A DNA stretch of 64,000 nt from Azospirillum brasilense (GTDB lineage: Bacteria; Pseudomonadota; Alphaproteobacteria; Azospirillales; Azospirillaceae): contig NZ_VITI01000023.1 of NCBI RefSeq assembly GCF_007827795.1, positions 1-64,000 of the forward strand, in the 5' to 3' direction. The position numbers and the translations under genes are program-made. Of the stretch, positions 8,409 through 17,912 are shown piece after piece. Position 1 is the stretch's first letter, and each line of letters begins with the position of its first letter. Under the pieces are notes generated by a model. It made no database searches, was not told where the DNA came from, and saw only the letters and a program-made list of their open reading frames with translations.

Positions 8409-10727
8409 TCAGTCCTCGCCGTCCTGCAGCGCCGGGGGACGCGGGGCAGCGTTGACCGGGGCGGCGAGCTGGGCGTCGACCACCGCCACCGCCGTCATGT
8501 TGACCAGACCGCGCGTGGTGACCGACGGGGTGACGATGTGCACGGGGCGCGCGGCGCCCAGCAGCATCGGCCCGACATTCTGCGCGTCGGCCATGATCTT
8601 CAGCATGTTGAAGGCGATGTTGGCGGCGTCCAGGGTCGGCATGACCAGCAGGTTCGCCTCGCCCTTCAGGCGGCTGTCGGGCAGCACGCCCTTGCGCAGC
8701 ACCTCCGACAGGGCGGCGTCGGCGTGCATCTCGCCGTCCACCTCCAGGTCGGGATTCTCCTCGGCAATGAGCTGGTAGGCCAGCCGCATCTTGCGGGCCG
8801 ACGGGGTGTCCGCGCTGCCGAAGTTGGAGTGGGAGAGCAGCGCCACCTTCGGCTCGATGCCGAAGCGCTTCACCTCTTCCGCCGCCAGCCGGGCGATCTC
8901 GGCCACCTGCTCGGCGGTCGGATCGTGGTTGACGTAGGTGTCGCAGATGAAGTGCGTGCCCTTCTGCGAGATCAGGCCGTTCATCGCGCCGGCCACCTTC
9001 ACGCCCTTGCGCAGGCCAATCACGTCCATGACGTGGTTGAAGTGGTCGCCGTAGCGGCCCGAGGTGCCGCAGACCATGCCGTCGGCCTCGCCCCGGCGGA
9101 CCATCAGCGCGCCGAAGACGCTCGGCTGGGTGCGCACGACGTTCAGCGCGTTGGCCGGCGACACGCCGCGGCGGCCCATCAGCTGCCGGTAGACCTCGGC
9201 GTAGTTGTGGCAGCGCAGGTCACGGGCGGCCTCGATCACCTCCACGTCCTTGCCGATGCGGATGCGCAGGCCCATGTCGGCGATCGTCCGCTCGATCACG
9301 TCGGCGCGGCCCAGCAGCACCGGATGGGCGATGCCGTCGTCCACCACCACCTGGGCGCAGCGCAGGACGCGCGGTTCCTCGCCCTCCGCGTAGACGATGC
9401 GCTTGGGCGCCGCCTTCGCCTTGGTGATGACCGGCTTCATGACGAGGCCGGAGCGGAAGACATACTGGCCGAGGCTGTCGCGGTAGGCGCGGAAATCGAC
9501 GATCGGCCGCGTCGCCACGCCCGACTCCATGGCGGCCTTGGCGACCGCCGAGGACACTTCGATCACCAGACGCGGATCGAACGGCTTGGGCAGGATGTAG
9601 TCCGGGCCGAAGCGGAGGTTCTCGCCGACATAGGCGGCGGCCACCACGTCCGACGGCTCGGCCTGGGCGAGGCTGGCCATGGCGTGGGTGGCGGCGATCT
9701 TCATCTCCTCGTTCACCGTCGTCGCGCCAACGTCCAGCGCGCCGCGGAAGATGAAGGGGAAGCAGAGGACATTGTTGACTTGGTTCGGGAAATCCGACCG
9801 CCCCGTGGCGATGATGGCGTCGGGGCGCGCCTGCCGGGCGAGGTCCGGCATGATCTCCGGCTCCGGGTTGGCCAGCGCCAGCACCAGCGGCCTGTCGGCC
9901 ATGCGGGTCAGCATCTCCGGCTTCAGCACCTTGGCGCCCGACAGGCCGAGGAAGATGTCCGCCCCGTCGATGACGTCGTTCAGAACGCGGGCGTCCGTCT
10001 CCTGCGCGTAGGCGTCCTTGTAGGGGTTCATCTCCTCGTTGCGGCCCTTGTGGACCACGCCGATGCGGTCGACCAGCCAGACGTTCTCGCGCTTCACGCC
10101 CAGGCTGAGCATCAGGTCCAGGCAGGCAATGCCCGCGGCCCCGCCGCCGGTGGAGACGACCTTGACGGTGGCGATGTCCTTGCCGACCAGCTTCAGCCCG
10201 TTCAGGACGGCCGCCCCCACCACGATGGCGGTACCGTGCTGGTCGTCGTGGAAGACCGGGATCTTCATCCGCTCGCGGCAGCGGCGCTCCACCTCGAAGC
10301 AGGCGGGGGCGGCGATGTCCTCCAGGTTGATGGCGCCGAAGGTCGGCTCCAGGCGGACGATGGTGTCCACCAGACCGTCGACGTCCTTCTCGTTCAACTC
10401 CAGGTCGAAGCAGTCGATGCCGGCGAACTTCTTGAAGAGGACGGCCTTGCCCTCCATGACCGGCTTGGCGGCCATCGGGCCGATGTCGCCCAGACCCAAA
10501 ACCGCCGTGCCGTTGGTGATGACCGCCACGAGGTTTGCGCGGGCCGTCAGTTCCGCGGCCTGGGCCGGGTCGGCGGCGATGGCGCTGGACGCCGCGGCCA
10601 CGCCCGGCGAATAGGCCAGCGCGAGGTCGCGCTGGTTCGCCATGGGCTTGGTGGCGACGATCGCCAACTTACCGGGCTTCGGATTCCGGTGGTACTCAAG
10701 CGCCATCGCGTCGAAGTCGCCGGACAT
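8409..10727 (-). CDS. maeB: NADP-dependent malic enzyme with fused phosphotransacetylase-like domain
   Basis: The enzyme oxidatively decarboxylates malate to pyruvate with NADPH formation, supporting gluconeogenic growth on C4-dicarboxylates. The N-terminal part carries malic-enzyme signatures (LAYSPGVAA, FHDDQHGTAIV, the GGGAAGIACLDL nucleotide site and LALANPEPEI). Residues about 440-772 form the PTA-like domain (RIVYAEGEEPRVLRCA, GMVCGTSGRYGDHF), which in MaeB proteins is regulatory rather than catalytic. The 772-residue length fits the fused class. GGAGAGGA stands about 5 bases before the ATG at 10727. Its neighbour is dctA, the C4-dicarboxylate importer, which makes metabolic sense. Confidence 0.95.
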   Translation of the reverse strand: MSGDFDAMALEYHRNPKPGKLAIVATKPMANQRDLALAYSPGVAAASSAIAADPAQAAELTARANLVAVITNGTAVLGLGDIGPMAAKPVMEGKAVLFKKFAGIDCFDLELNEKDVDGLVDTIVRLEPTFGAINLEDIAAPACFEVERRCRERMKIPVFHDDQHGTAIVVGAAVLNGLKLVGKDIATVKVVSTGGGAAGIACLDLMLSLGVKRENVWLVDRIGVVHKGRNEEMNPYKDAYAQETDARVLNDVIDGADIFLGLSGAKVLKPEMLTRMADRPLVLALANPEPEIMPDLARQARPDAIIATGRSDFPNQVNNVLCFPFIFRGALDVGATTVNEEMKIAATHAMASLAQAEPSDVVAAAYVGENLRFGPDYILPKPFDPRLVIEVSSAVAKAAMESGVATRPIVDFRAYRDSLGQYVFRSGLVMKPVITKAKAAPKRIVYAEGEEPRVLRCAQVVVDDGIAHPVLLGRADVIERTIADMGLRIRIGKDVEVIEAARDLRCHNYAEVYRQLMGRRGVSPANALNVVRTQPSVFGALMVRRGEADGMVCGTSGRYGDHFNHVMDVIGLRKGVKVAGAMNGLISQKGTHFICDTYVNHDPTAEQVAEIARLAAEEVKRFGIEPKVALLSHSNFGSADTPSARKMRLAYQLIAEENPDLEVDGEMHADAALSEVLRKGVLPDSRLKGEANLLVMPTLDAANIAFNMLKIMADAQNVGPMLLGAARPVHIVTPSVTTRGLVNMTAVAVVDAQLAAPVNAAPRPPALQDGED

Positions 10728-10891
10728 ACGTCCTCTCCCCTTTTAACTTGATTTCAGTTAATTTGCCGAACGACGAACTGTTTCCCCTTCGGCTTATACC
10801 CGAATTACCCGAGCACCGGAATGGGAAAGGGGCAGCCCGCGGCGGACCACCCCTTCCTTTTCACCACCGGGAACCGGAGCCCGCCCCCGCC

Positions 10892-12193
10892 TCAGATGCG
10901 GGCCAGGGCCGGTTCCTTGAAGTGCTCCTGGTATTCGGCGACCGCCTTGCTCTCGTCGAATTCGCCTTCCATCTTGGCGACCACGATGGTGGCGACGCCG
11001 TTGCCGATCAGGTTGGTGATGGCGCGGGCTTCCGACATGAAGCGGTCGACGCCCAGCAGCAGCGCCAGACCTTCGATCGGCAGGTGGCCGGTGGCCGACA
11101 GCGTGGCCGCCAGCGTCACGAAGCCGCCGCCGGTGACCGCCGCCGCCCCCTTCGAGGTCAGCATCAGCAGGCCAAGGATGGTGAGCTGCTGCCAGATCGT
11201 CAGGTCGATGTTGAAGGCCTGGGCGATGAAGATCGCGGCCATCGACAGGTAGATCGAGGTGCCGTCCAGGTTGAAGGAGTAGCCGGTCGGGATGACGAGG
11301 CCGACCACATGCTTGGAGCAGCCAAACTTCTGCATCTTCTCCATCATGCGCGGCAGCACGGACTCCGACGAGGAGGTGCCGAGCACGATCAGCAGCTCGT
11401 CCTTGATGTAGCGCAGGAAGGTCAGGAGGTTGAAGTTGTACAGCCGGGCGATGCTGCCCAGCACGACGAAGACGAACAGCGCCATCGTGATGTAGACCGC
11501 CGCCATGAGCTGGCCGAGCGAAGTCAGCGACGACACGCCGTACTTTCCGATGGTGAAGGACATCGCGCCGAAGGCACCCAGCGGGGCGACGCGCATCAGG
11601 ATGCCGATCACGCCGAACATGGCGTGCGACACCTTCTCGAACATGTCCTCGACCACCTTGCCCTTCTGGCCCATGGCGGACAGCGCGACGCCGAAGATCA
11701 CCGCGAAGAACAGGATCTGCAGCATGTCGCCCTTGACGAAGGCGCCGACGACGTTGTCCGGGACGATGTTGACCAGGAAGTCGATGGTGGTGTGGTTCTG
11801 CGCCTCGGTGGCGTATTTGGCGACGGCGTCGGCCTTCAGCGAGCCGGCCTGGATGTTCATCCCCGCGCCCGGCTTCACCAGATTGACGACCAGCAGGCCG
11901 AGACCCAGGGCGAAGGTGGTGACGATCTCGAAATACAGGATCGCCTTGCCGCCGACCTTGCCGACCTTCTTCATGTCGCCGATCGAGGAGATGCCGGTGA
12001 CCACGGTCAGGAAGACGATCGGGCCGATGACCATTTTGATCATCTTGATGAAGACGTCGCCCAAGGGCTTCATCTGCACCGCAAAAACCGGATAGAAATG
12101 GCCGAGCAGAATGCCGATGGTGATCGCGGTGAGAACCTGGACAGTCAGGTTCGTGTAGAATGGCTTTTTCTGGGGCTGCCCTTGGGCGTGCAT
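10892..12193 (-). CDS. dctA: C4-dicarboxylate:cation symporter DctA
   Basis: This inner-membrane secondary transporter of the DAACS family imports succinate, fumarate and malate. The 433-residue protein begins MHAQGQPQKKPFYTNLTVQVLTAI and shows the family features: an FIKMIKMVIGPIVFLTV segment, the serine-rich LGTSSSESVLPRMM loop and the IPTGYSFNLDGTSIYLSMAAIFIAQ motif. The gene is divergent from dctBD. A sigma-54 promoter and two palindromic upstream sites lie in the gap, so expression should need DctB/DctD and RpoN. The assignment is firm. Confidence 0.96.
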   Translation of the reverse strand: MHAQGQPQKKPFYTNLTVQVLTAITIGILLGHFYPVFAVQMKPLGDVFIKMIKMVIGPIVFLTVVTGISSIGDMKKVGKVGGKAILYFEIVTTFALGLGLLVVNLVKPGAGMNIQAGSLKADAVAKYATEAQNHTTIDFLVNIVPDNVVGAFVKGDMLQILFFAVIFGVALSAMGQKGKVVEDMFEKVSHAMFGVIGILMRVAPLGAFGAMSFTIGKYGVSSLTSLGQLMAAVYITMALFVFVVLGSIARLYNFNLLTFLRYIKDELLIVLGTSSSESVLPRMMEKMQKFGCSKHVVGLVIPTGYSFNLDGTSIYLSMAAIFIAQAFNIDLTIWQQLTILGLLMLTSKGAAAVTGGGFVTLAATLSATGHLPIEGLALLLGVDRFMSEARAITNLIGNGVATIVVAKMEGEFDESKAVAEYQEHFKEPALARI

Positions 12194-12274
12194 GATCGTC
12201 TCCTCGTGGCGTTCCTGAAATGGGCTGCCGCTCTTGTCTCGCGGTCGGCGGCCTGCCCGTCATGCCTCTCTCCA

Positions 12275-12290
12275 AGCAAGCGGTGTGCCA
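12275..12290 (-). promoter_or_regulatory. Sigma-54 (-24/-12) promoter of dctA
   Basis: On the minus strand the sequence is TGGCACACCGCTTGCT, an exact match to the TGGCAC-N5-TTGCW consensus for RpoN. The start site would be near 12264, giving an untranslated leader of about 70 bases before the dctA ATG at 12193. Confidence 0.9.
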
Positions 12291-12329
12291 AAAATAAAAA
12301 CGAGGAATCGCAGCGCTCTGACAAAAGGC

Positions 12330-12347
12330 GTGGGTCAGAATCCGCAC
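12330..12347. promoter_or_regulatory. Imperfect DctD-type upstream activator site, proximal
   Basis: GTGGGTCAGAATCCGCAC is an imperfect copy of the palindrome 35 bp further upstream (shared AATCCGCAC half). Tandem DctD sites upstream of dctA are known in rhizobia. Its centre lies roughly 74 bp upstream of the inferred start site. Confidence 0.6.
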
Positions 12348-12363
12348 GACAGGGGCGAAATCC

Positions 12364-12383
12364 ATGTGCGAAAATCCGCACAT
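12364..12383. promoter_or_regulatory. Palindromic DctD-type upstream activator site, distal
   Basis: Perfect inverted repeat ATGTGCG-N6-CGCACAT. It lies between the divergent dctA and dctB genes, about 109 bp upstream of the inferred dctA start site and 40 bp before dctB. It could therefore also affect dctBD expression. Confidence 0.68.
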
Positions 12384-12422
12384 CAAGACGTCTTGTTGCG
12401 ACGCAGCATGAATTGAGGACCG

Positions 12423-14240
12423 TTGGTTAGGATCGCCCCCACCCGCTGGACATTTTCGCAAAGCCGCGACTGGGTCGCCCGGCGGCTGCCCGTCCTGTTC
12501 GCCCGTCCGCGGCGGGTGATGCTGGCCATGCTGGTCGTCGGCATGCCGCTGGCCGCGGCGGTGGCCGCGGGTTTGGCGGCGGACAATGCCAGTGAATCCT
12601 TGCGCGAACAGGGGTCAGCGCAGCTGTCGCTGTACGAATCCAACCTGCGGACGGAGTTGGAGCGGCACGCCGCCGTGCCGATGGTGCTCGCCCGCGACCG
12701 CGAGGTTGCCGACCTGCTGCGCGACCCCAACCCGGAGCGGGTGGACCGCCTGAACCGCAAGCTGGAGGCCATCGCCGCGACGCTGAAGGCGTCGGCCCTC
12801 TATGTGATGAACGGGGCGGGAACCACCGTCGCGGCCAGCAATTGGAACGCCGCACCCAGCTTCGTCGGGCAGAACTTCAGCTACCGCCCCTATTTCCAGT
12901 CGGCCATGGAGCAGGGGGAGGGGCACCATTTCGCGCTTGGCACCACCTCGCTCGTTCCCGGCTACTACACGGCCCAGCGGGTGGTGGCGGAAAACCGCAC
13001 AGACCAACGACCAGCGGGCGTCGTGGTCCTGAAGGTCGGTTTCCAGGAGCTGGAACGCGCCTGGTCGCACGGCCGGGAGAAAGTTCTGGTCTCCGACCGC
13101 GACGGCATCGTCTTCATCACCAACGTCGAGGGTTGGCGCTACAACGCCCTGCCCCGCCGCCTGCCGGTCACGCTGCCCGCAGCGGCGGCGGCCCCGACCG
13201 AGGAGATCCCCACCCTGCCCTGGGCCTTCGGCGGGGCGTCCGACCGCATCACCCTGCGGGAAGGGAACGTGGAGCGGCGCTACCTCCTGCAATCCGCCGC
13301 GGTGCCCGGCGGCGATTGGACGATCCACGCCCTGACCAGCCTCGCCCCGGTCGCCACCCGCGCCCAGCAGGCCGGGCTGCTCGCCGCCGCGGTGGTGGCG
13401 CTTGCCGCCCTGACCGGCTACGCGCTGGCCCAGCGCCGCCTGAATCTCGTGGAGCGGCTGGCCATCCAGGAGGAGGCGCGGGCCGAGCTGGAGCGCCGCG
13501 TGGCCGCCGCCACGGCGGAGTTGCGCGCCACCGAGAATGAGCTGACCCAGGCGGCGAAGCTGGCGGCACTGGGCCAGATGTCGGCCGCCATGGCGCACGA
13601 GATCAACCAGCCGCTGGCCGCCATCCGCAGCTTCGCCGACAACGCGGTGGTGCTGCTGGGGCGCGGACGGCCGGACGCGGTGCGCGACAATCTGGCGGAG
13701 ATCGCCGACCTCACCGACCGCATGGCCGCCATCACCCGCAGCCTGAAGGGCTTCGCCCGGCGCGCCTCGGGCACGCTGGGCGCCGTCTCCGCCGCCGCCG
13801 CCGTCGGGCAGGCGCTGGCCCTGCTGGAGGCGCGGCTGCGCCGCGAGTCCGTGACGGTGGACACCGACCTGCCGCCAGTCCCCCTGCTGGTCACCGGCGA
13901 GGACGTGCGGTTGCAGCAGGTGCTGGTCAACCTGATCGGCAACGCCGCCGACGCCATGCGCGCCTCCCCCCGCCGCCATGTCCGGATCGCCCTGGCCGAG
14001 GAGGGGGAGGAAGCGGTGTTGACCGTCCGCGACAGCGGCCCCGGAATCGCCGAGGCCGACCTGCCGCGCATCTTCGTGCCCTTCTTCACCACCAAGGAGG
14101 CGGGCGACGGGCTCGGCCTCGGCCTGTCGATCAGCCACGGCATCGTCGAGGATTTCGGCGGCAGCCTGACCGCCGCCAACCATCCGGAGGGCGGCGCCCT
14201 CTTCACCATCCGCCTCAAGCGTAGGGATTCCCAGACATGA
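12423..14240 (+). CDS. dctB: C4-dicarboxylate sensor histidine kinase DctB
   Basis: This membrane kinase senses dicarboxylates and phosphorylates DctD. Membrane segments are at about residues 33-52 and 322-340, with a periplasmic PDC-type sensor between them (VGQNFSYRPYFQSAMEQGEGHHFALGTT is typical). A coiled linker leads to HisKA with the phospho-acceptor His392 in AAMAHEINQPLAAIRSFADNA. The HATPase_c domain contains NLIGNAADAM, DSGPGIAE and TTKEAGDGLGLGLSIS. The start is a TTG at 12423 with GAGGAC just upstream. The gene overlaps dctD by 4 bases (ATGA). Confidence 0.93.
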   Translation: MVRIAPTRWTFSQSRDWVARRLPVLFARPRRVMLAMLVVGMPLAAAVAAGLAADNASESLREQGSAQLSLYESNLRTELERHAAVPMVLARDREVADLLRDPNPERVDRLNRKLEAIAATLKASALYVMNGAGTTVAASNWNAAPSFVGQNFSYRPYFQSAMEQGEGHHFALGTTSLVPGYYTAQRVVAENRTDQRPAGVVVLKVGFQELERAWSHGREKVLVSDRDGIVFITNVEGWRYNALPRRLPVTLPAAAAAPTEEIPTLPWAFGGASDRITLREGNVERRYLLQSAAVPGGDWTIHALTSLAPVATRAQQAGLLAAAVVALAALTGYALAQRRLNLVERLAIQEEARAELERRVAAATAELRATENELTQAAKLAALGQMSAAMAHEINQPLAAIRSFADNAVVLLGRGRPDAVRDNLAEIADLTDRMAAITRSLKGFARRASGTLGAVSAAAAVGQALALLEARLRRESVTVDTDLPPVPLLVTGEDVRLQQVLVNLIGNAADAMRASPRRHVRIALAEEGEEAVLTVRDSGPGIAEADLPRIFVPFFTTKEAGDGLGLGLSISHGIVEDFGGSLTAANHPEGGALFTIRLKRRDSQT

Positions 14241-15616
14241 CGACCGGCAGCATCGCCCCGGGCGGCTCCGTCCTTTTCGTGGACGACGAGCGGTCCGTCC
14301 GCCTCGCCGGGCAGCAGACGCTGGAACTGGCGGGCTTCGACGTCACCGCCTGCGACGGGGCGGAGCGCGCGCTGCGGCATCTCGGCCGCGACTGGCCGGG
14401 CGCCCTGGTCACCGACGTGCGCATGCCGCAGATCGACGGGCTGGAACTGATGGAGCGCGCCCTGGCGCTGGACCCCGAACTGCCGGTCATCCTGATCACC
14501 GGCCATGGCGACGTGCCGATGGCGGTGGAGGCGATGCGGCGCGGCGCCTACGACTTCCTGGAAAAGCCTTTTCCATCGGACCGGCTGGTCGAGGTGACGC
14601 GGCGCGCGGTGGAGAAGCGCCGGCTGGTTCTGGAGAACCGGCGCCTGCGCGACCAGCTGGCCGGGCTGCCCGCCGGGGAGGCCTCGCCCATCGTCGGTCG
14701 TACGCCGGGGATCGAGCGGCTGCGCACCGCCATCGCCGCGGTGGCCGACACCGACGCCGACGTTCTGGTGCTGGGCGAGACCGGCACCGGCAAGGAGATG
14801 GTCGCCCGCGCCCTCCACGCCGGCAGCGGCCGGCGCAAGCACCCCTTCGTCGCCCTGAACTGCGGGGCGATGCCCGAAGCGATCTTCGAGAGCGAGCTGT
14901 TCGGGCACGAGGCCGGGGCCTTCACCGGGGCCGGCAAGCGCCGGGTCGGGCGCATCGAGCACGCCAGCGGAGGCACCCTGTTCCTCGACGAGATCGAGAG
15001 CATGCCGCTGTCGCTCCAGGTCAAGCTCCTGCGCGTGATCCAGGAGCGGGTGGTGGAGCCGCTCGGGTCGAACGAGTTGATCCCCGTGGACCTGCGCGTC
15101 GTCGCCGCGACCAAGGTGGACCTGCGCAAGGCCGCCAGCGAGGGCAAGTTCCGCGAGGACCTCTATTACCGGCTCAACGTCGTCGTGGTGACCATCCCGC
15201 CGCTGCGCGACCGCCGCGACGACATTCCCCTGCTGTTCCAGCATTTCGTCGTCCAGGCCGCCGCCCGCTACAACCGCGAGCCCCGCGCGCCGAGCCCGGC
15301 GCAGGTGCAGCGGCTGGCGGCCCACGATTGGCCCGGCAACGTCCGCGAGCTGCGCAACGCCGCCGACCGCTTCGTCCTCGGGCTGGACGACGCGCTGTCC
15401 GCGGTGGGCGGCACCGCTCCGGCGATGGCGGCGGGCCGCGCTGGCCTGTCGTTGGCCGAGCGGGTGGACCTGTTCGAGAAGAGCCTGATCGAAAGCGAAC
15501 TGGCGCGAGCAAAGGGCAGCGTGAAGGCCGCCATCGAGGCGCTGAGCATTCCGCGCAAGACCTTCTACGACAAGCTGAAGCGCTACGGCCTCAGCCGCGA
15601 GGATTTCGTGGAGTGA
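14237..15616 (+). CDS. dctD: Sigma-54-dependent response regulator DctD
   Basis: This NtrC-family activator is predicted to bind the palindromes upstream of dctA and drive the RpoN promoter. The receiver domain (1-120) has FVDDERSVR, the phospho-acceptor Asp60 in VTDVRMPQ, and the LEKPF end. The AAA+ domain (about 145-380) has Walker A LGETGTGKE, the sigma-54-contacting GAFTGA loop and TLFLDEIESM. A C-terminal Fis-type helix-turn-helix (KGSVKAAIEALSIPRKTFYDKLKRYG) follows. Length 459 matches DctD. It is translationally coupled to dctB. Confidence 0.94.
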   Translation: MTTGSIAPGGSVLFVDDERSVRLAGQQTLELAGFDVTACDGAERALRHLGRDWPGALVTDVRMPQIDGLELMERALALDPELPVILITGHGDVPMAVEAMRRGAYDFLEKPFPSDRLVEVTRRAVEKRRLVLENRRLRDQLAGLPAGEASPIVGRTPGIERLRTAIAAVADTDADVLVLGETGTGKEMVARALHAGSGRRKHPFVALNCGAMPEAIFESELFGHEAGAFTGAGKRRVGRIEHASGGTLFLDEIESMPLSLQVKLLRVIQERVVEPLGSNELIPVDLRVVAATKVDLRKAASEGKFREDLYYRLNVVVVTIPPLRDRRDDIPLLFQHFVVQAAARYNREPRAPSPAQVQRLAAHDWPGNVRELRNAADRFVLGLDDALSAVGGTAPAMAAGRAGLSLAERVDLFEKSLIESELARAKGSVKAAIEALSIPRKTFYDKLKRYGLSREDFVE

Positions 15617-15746
15617 CCTTTCTTCGGACGGTGGACGGCGGGGCCGCGATGGGCGAAAAAGCCATCTGACCCGCCCGCCCCAAGGACACCGGAGGCCCGC
15701 CCTGGCGACCATAGCCGAAGCCCTCGCCGCCGCGCTCGACCACCAC

Positions 15747-17906
15747 ATGAACGGGCGGTTGGCGGAAGCGGAGATCCTGTACGGGCGCATCCTGGAGGCC
15801 GCCCCCGAGCAGGCCGACGCCCGCCATCTGCTGGGCGTGCTGTGTGGGCAGACCGAGCGCGTGGAACAGGCCGCGGCGCTGATCGGCGCGGCCATGGCGC
15901 TGCGCCCCGACGCGGCGGACTATCCCGCCAACCTCGCCAACATCCTCGACGCCGTGGGGCAGCCGGAACGGGCCGCCGCCGCCCATCGCCGCGCCCTGTC
16001 GCTGGCCCCCGACGCGGCGGAGAGCTGGTACCGCTTCGGCAACGCCCTGCCCCACGGCGGCACCCATTTGCGCGAAGCGGCGGTCGCGGCGCTGGAGCGC
16101 GCGGTGCGGCTGGTGCCCGGCGACCATCGCGCCGCGGGGCGTGCCGCCCTGCTGCTGCAGATCATGGCGCGGCCCCACCGCGACGCCGGGCGGCGTGTGG
16201 AGGCCGCGGCGCTTCTGGAGCGGTCGGTAGGGCTGCTGCCAGAGGATGCGGGCATCCGCTTCGACCGCGCGGCGGCGCTGTATGCGCTGGGTGACCGGAG
16301 CGGAGCGATGCGGGAATTCCGCCACACGCTGGCGCTCGCCCCCGGCCATGCCGAAGCCTTGAGCAACCTCGGCCTGCTGCTCGACGAGACCGGTCGCACC
16401 ACGGACGGCGCCACAGCCTGCCGGCGGGCGCTGGCCGTGCAGCCGGGCCATGTGGAGGGTTGGGTCAACCTGTCCGCCGCCTGCGAGACCTTGGGACGTT
16501 ACGGCGCGGCGGCCGAGGCGGCTCGGCGGGCGCTGACCGTGCAGCCGGGCCATGCCGGTGCGTTCAGCAACCTCGCCGGGGCGCTGGGTCTGATGGGGCG
16601 GGTGGAGGAATCGCTGCCGCTGCTCCAGCGGGCTGTCCGGCTCGACCCCGACGACCGCGACGCGCGCAGCCGATACCTGTGCGCCCTGCTCTACCGCAGC
16701 GGTCAGGACGGCGCGGGCCTGCTGGAGGAATCACGGCGCTGGGCGGAGCGTTTCGCGGTGGCGGCGCCCCTGCCGCCTCCAGCCAACGATCCCGACCCGA
16801 ACCGCCGCCTGCGCATCGGGCTGGTGTCCGGCGACTTCCGGAACCACGCCTTTTCCTTCTACATGGAGCCGCTGTTCCGCGCCTTCGACCGGTCGGCGGT
16901 GGAGCTGTTCTTCTATTCGACCGCCACCGCCCCCGACGCCAAGACGGAGCGCTTCCGCGCCCTGGCCGACCGCTGGTGCGACGCGGCCGCCCTGACCGAG
17001 GAGGAGTTGGCCGCCCGGGTCCGGCGGGACGGGGTGGATGTTCTGGTGGATCTGGCCTCCCACACGGCGGGCAACCGGCTGGGCATCTTCACCCGGCGCC
17101 CGGCGCCGGTGCAGGTGACCACGGCGGTGAACATCGTGACGACCGGCATCGACCGCTTCGACGCCTGCATCACCGACGCCCTGCTCGCCCCGCCTGGGGA
17201 GGAAGCCCATTACGCCGAGCCGCTGCTGCGTCTGCCCCGCTTCTCCTGGGCTTATCAAGGGCCGCCGGAAGCGCCGGAGGTCGGCCCGCTACCGGCGTTG
17301 CGCAACGGCTTCATCACCTTCGGCTCCTTCAACAACCCCAGCAAGATCACCGAGGAAACGGCGGCCCTGTGGGCGGGCGTGCTGAGGGCCGTCCCGAACT
17401 CCCGCCTGCTGCTGAAGTACAAGGCGATGCGCGATCCGGCCTCGCGCGCCCACCTGACGGCGCTGTTCGCCTGCCACGGCGTGTCCTCGGACCGGCTGGA
17501 GCTTCGCCGCCCGCCAGCCGGCATCCGCGCCAACCTCGCCGACTACAACGACGTGGACATCGGGCTGGACCCCACCCCCTACAACGGCCACACCACGACC
17601 TGCGAGGCGCTGTGGATGGGGGTGCCGGTGATCGTGCCGGCGGGCCGTCCCCAGGATCTGGGAATCGCGCGGGTGGGGTCCGCCATCATGGTTTCGGCCG
17701 GACTGTCCGACCTGATCGCTCCCGATGCCGCCTACGCTGCCCGCGCTGCGGCTTTGGCCGCCGATCGCGACGCGCTGGCCGTCCTGCGCGCGGAACTACG
17801 GAGCCGTGTCGCGGCCTCCCCGCTCGGCGACGTTCCGGCGCTGGCCCGCGCCTACGAGGCCGCCTTCCGCACGCTCTGGCGGCGCTGGTGCGGGGCGGGA
17901 CGATAA
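15747..17906 (+). CDS. TPR protein with OGT/SPINDLY-like (GT41) glycosyltransferase domain
   Basis: TPR repeats fill residues about 1-325 (AEALSNLGLLLDETGR, VEGWVNLSAACETLGRY, AGAFSNLAGALGLMGRVEESL). A GT41 catalytic domain follows, with LRIGLVSGDFRNHAFSFYMEPLF, VDVLVDLASHTAGNRL, ITFGSFNNPSKITEE and DPTPYNGHTTTCEALWMGVPVI. The predicted role is O-glycosyl transfer to an unknown protein or glycan acceptor. The first ATG is at 15747. However, an in-frame CTG at 15702 has GGAGG six bases upstream and would add MATIAEALAAALDHH, completing the first TPR helix. The true start may therefore be non-canonical. Confidence 0.86.
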   Translation: MNGRLAEAEILYGRILEAAPEQADARHLLGVLCGQTERVEQAAALIGAAMALRPDAADYPANLANILDAVGQPERAAAAHRRALSLAPDAAESWYRFGNALPHGGTHLREAAVAALERAVRLVPGDHRAAGRAALLLQIMARPHRDAGRRVEAAALLERSVGLLPEDAGIRFDRAAALYALGDRSGAMREFRHTLALAPGHAEALSNLGLLLDETGRTTDGATACRRALAVQPGHVEGWVNLSAACETLGRYGAAAEAARRALTVQPGHAGAFSNLAGALGLMGRVEESLPLLQRAVRLDPDDRDARSRYLCALLYRSGQDGAGLLEESRRWAERFAVAAPLPPPANDPDPNRRLRIGLVSGDFRNHAFSFYMEPLFRAFDRSAVELFFYSTATAPDAKTERFRALADRWCDAAALTEEELAARVRRDGVDVLVDLASHTAGNRLGIFTRRPAPVQVTTAVNIVTTGIDRFDACITDALLAPPGEEAHYAEPLLRLPRFSWAYQGPPEAPEVGPLPALRNGFITFGSFNNPSKITEETAALWAGVLRAVPNSRLLLKYKAMRDPASRAHLTALFACHGVSSDRLELRRPPAGIRANLADYNDVDIGLDPTPYNGHTTTCEALWMGVPVIVPAGRPQDLGIARVGSAIMVSAGLSDLIAPDAAYAARAAALAADRDALAVLRAELRSRVAASPLGDVPALARAYEAAFRTLWRRWCGAGR

Positions 17907-17912
17907 GGGCGC

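Noticed and set aside
7692..10751. 1019-codon open frame on the plus strand
   Set aside because: It is antisense to maeB and part of the TPR gene. Its translation is Arg/His/Val-rich low-complexity, typical of a high-GC shadow frame.
10824..10857. Possible terminator after dctA
   Set aside because: The stem GGAAAGGGG/CCCCTTCC is imperfect, has a long loop and no T run on the dctA strand.
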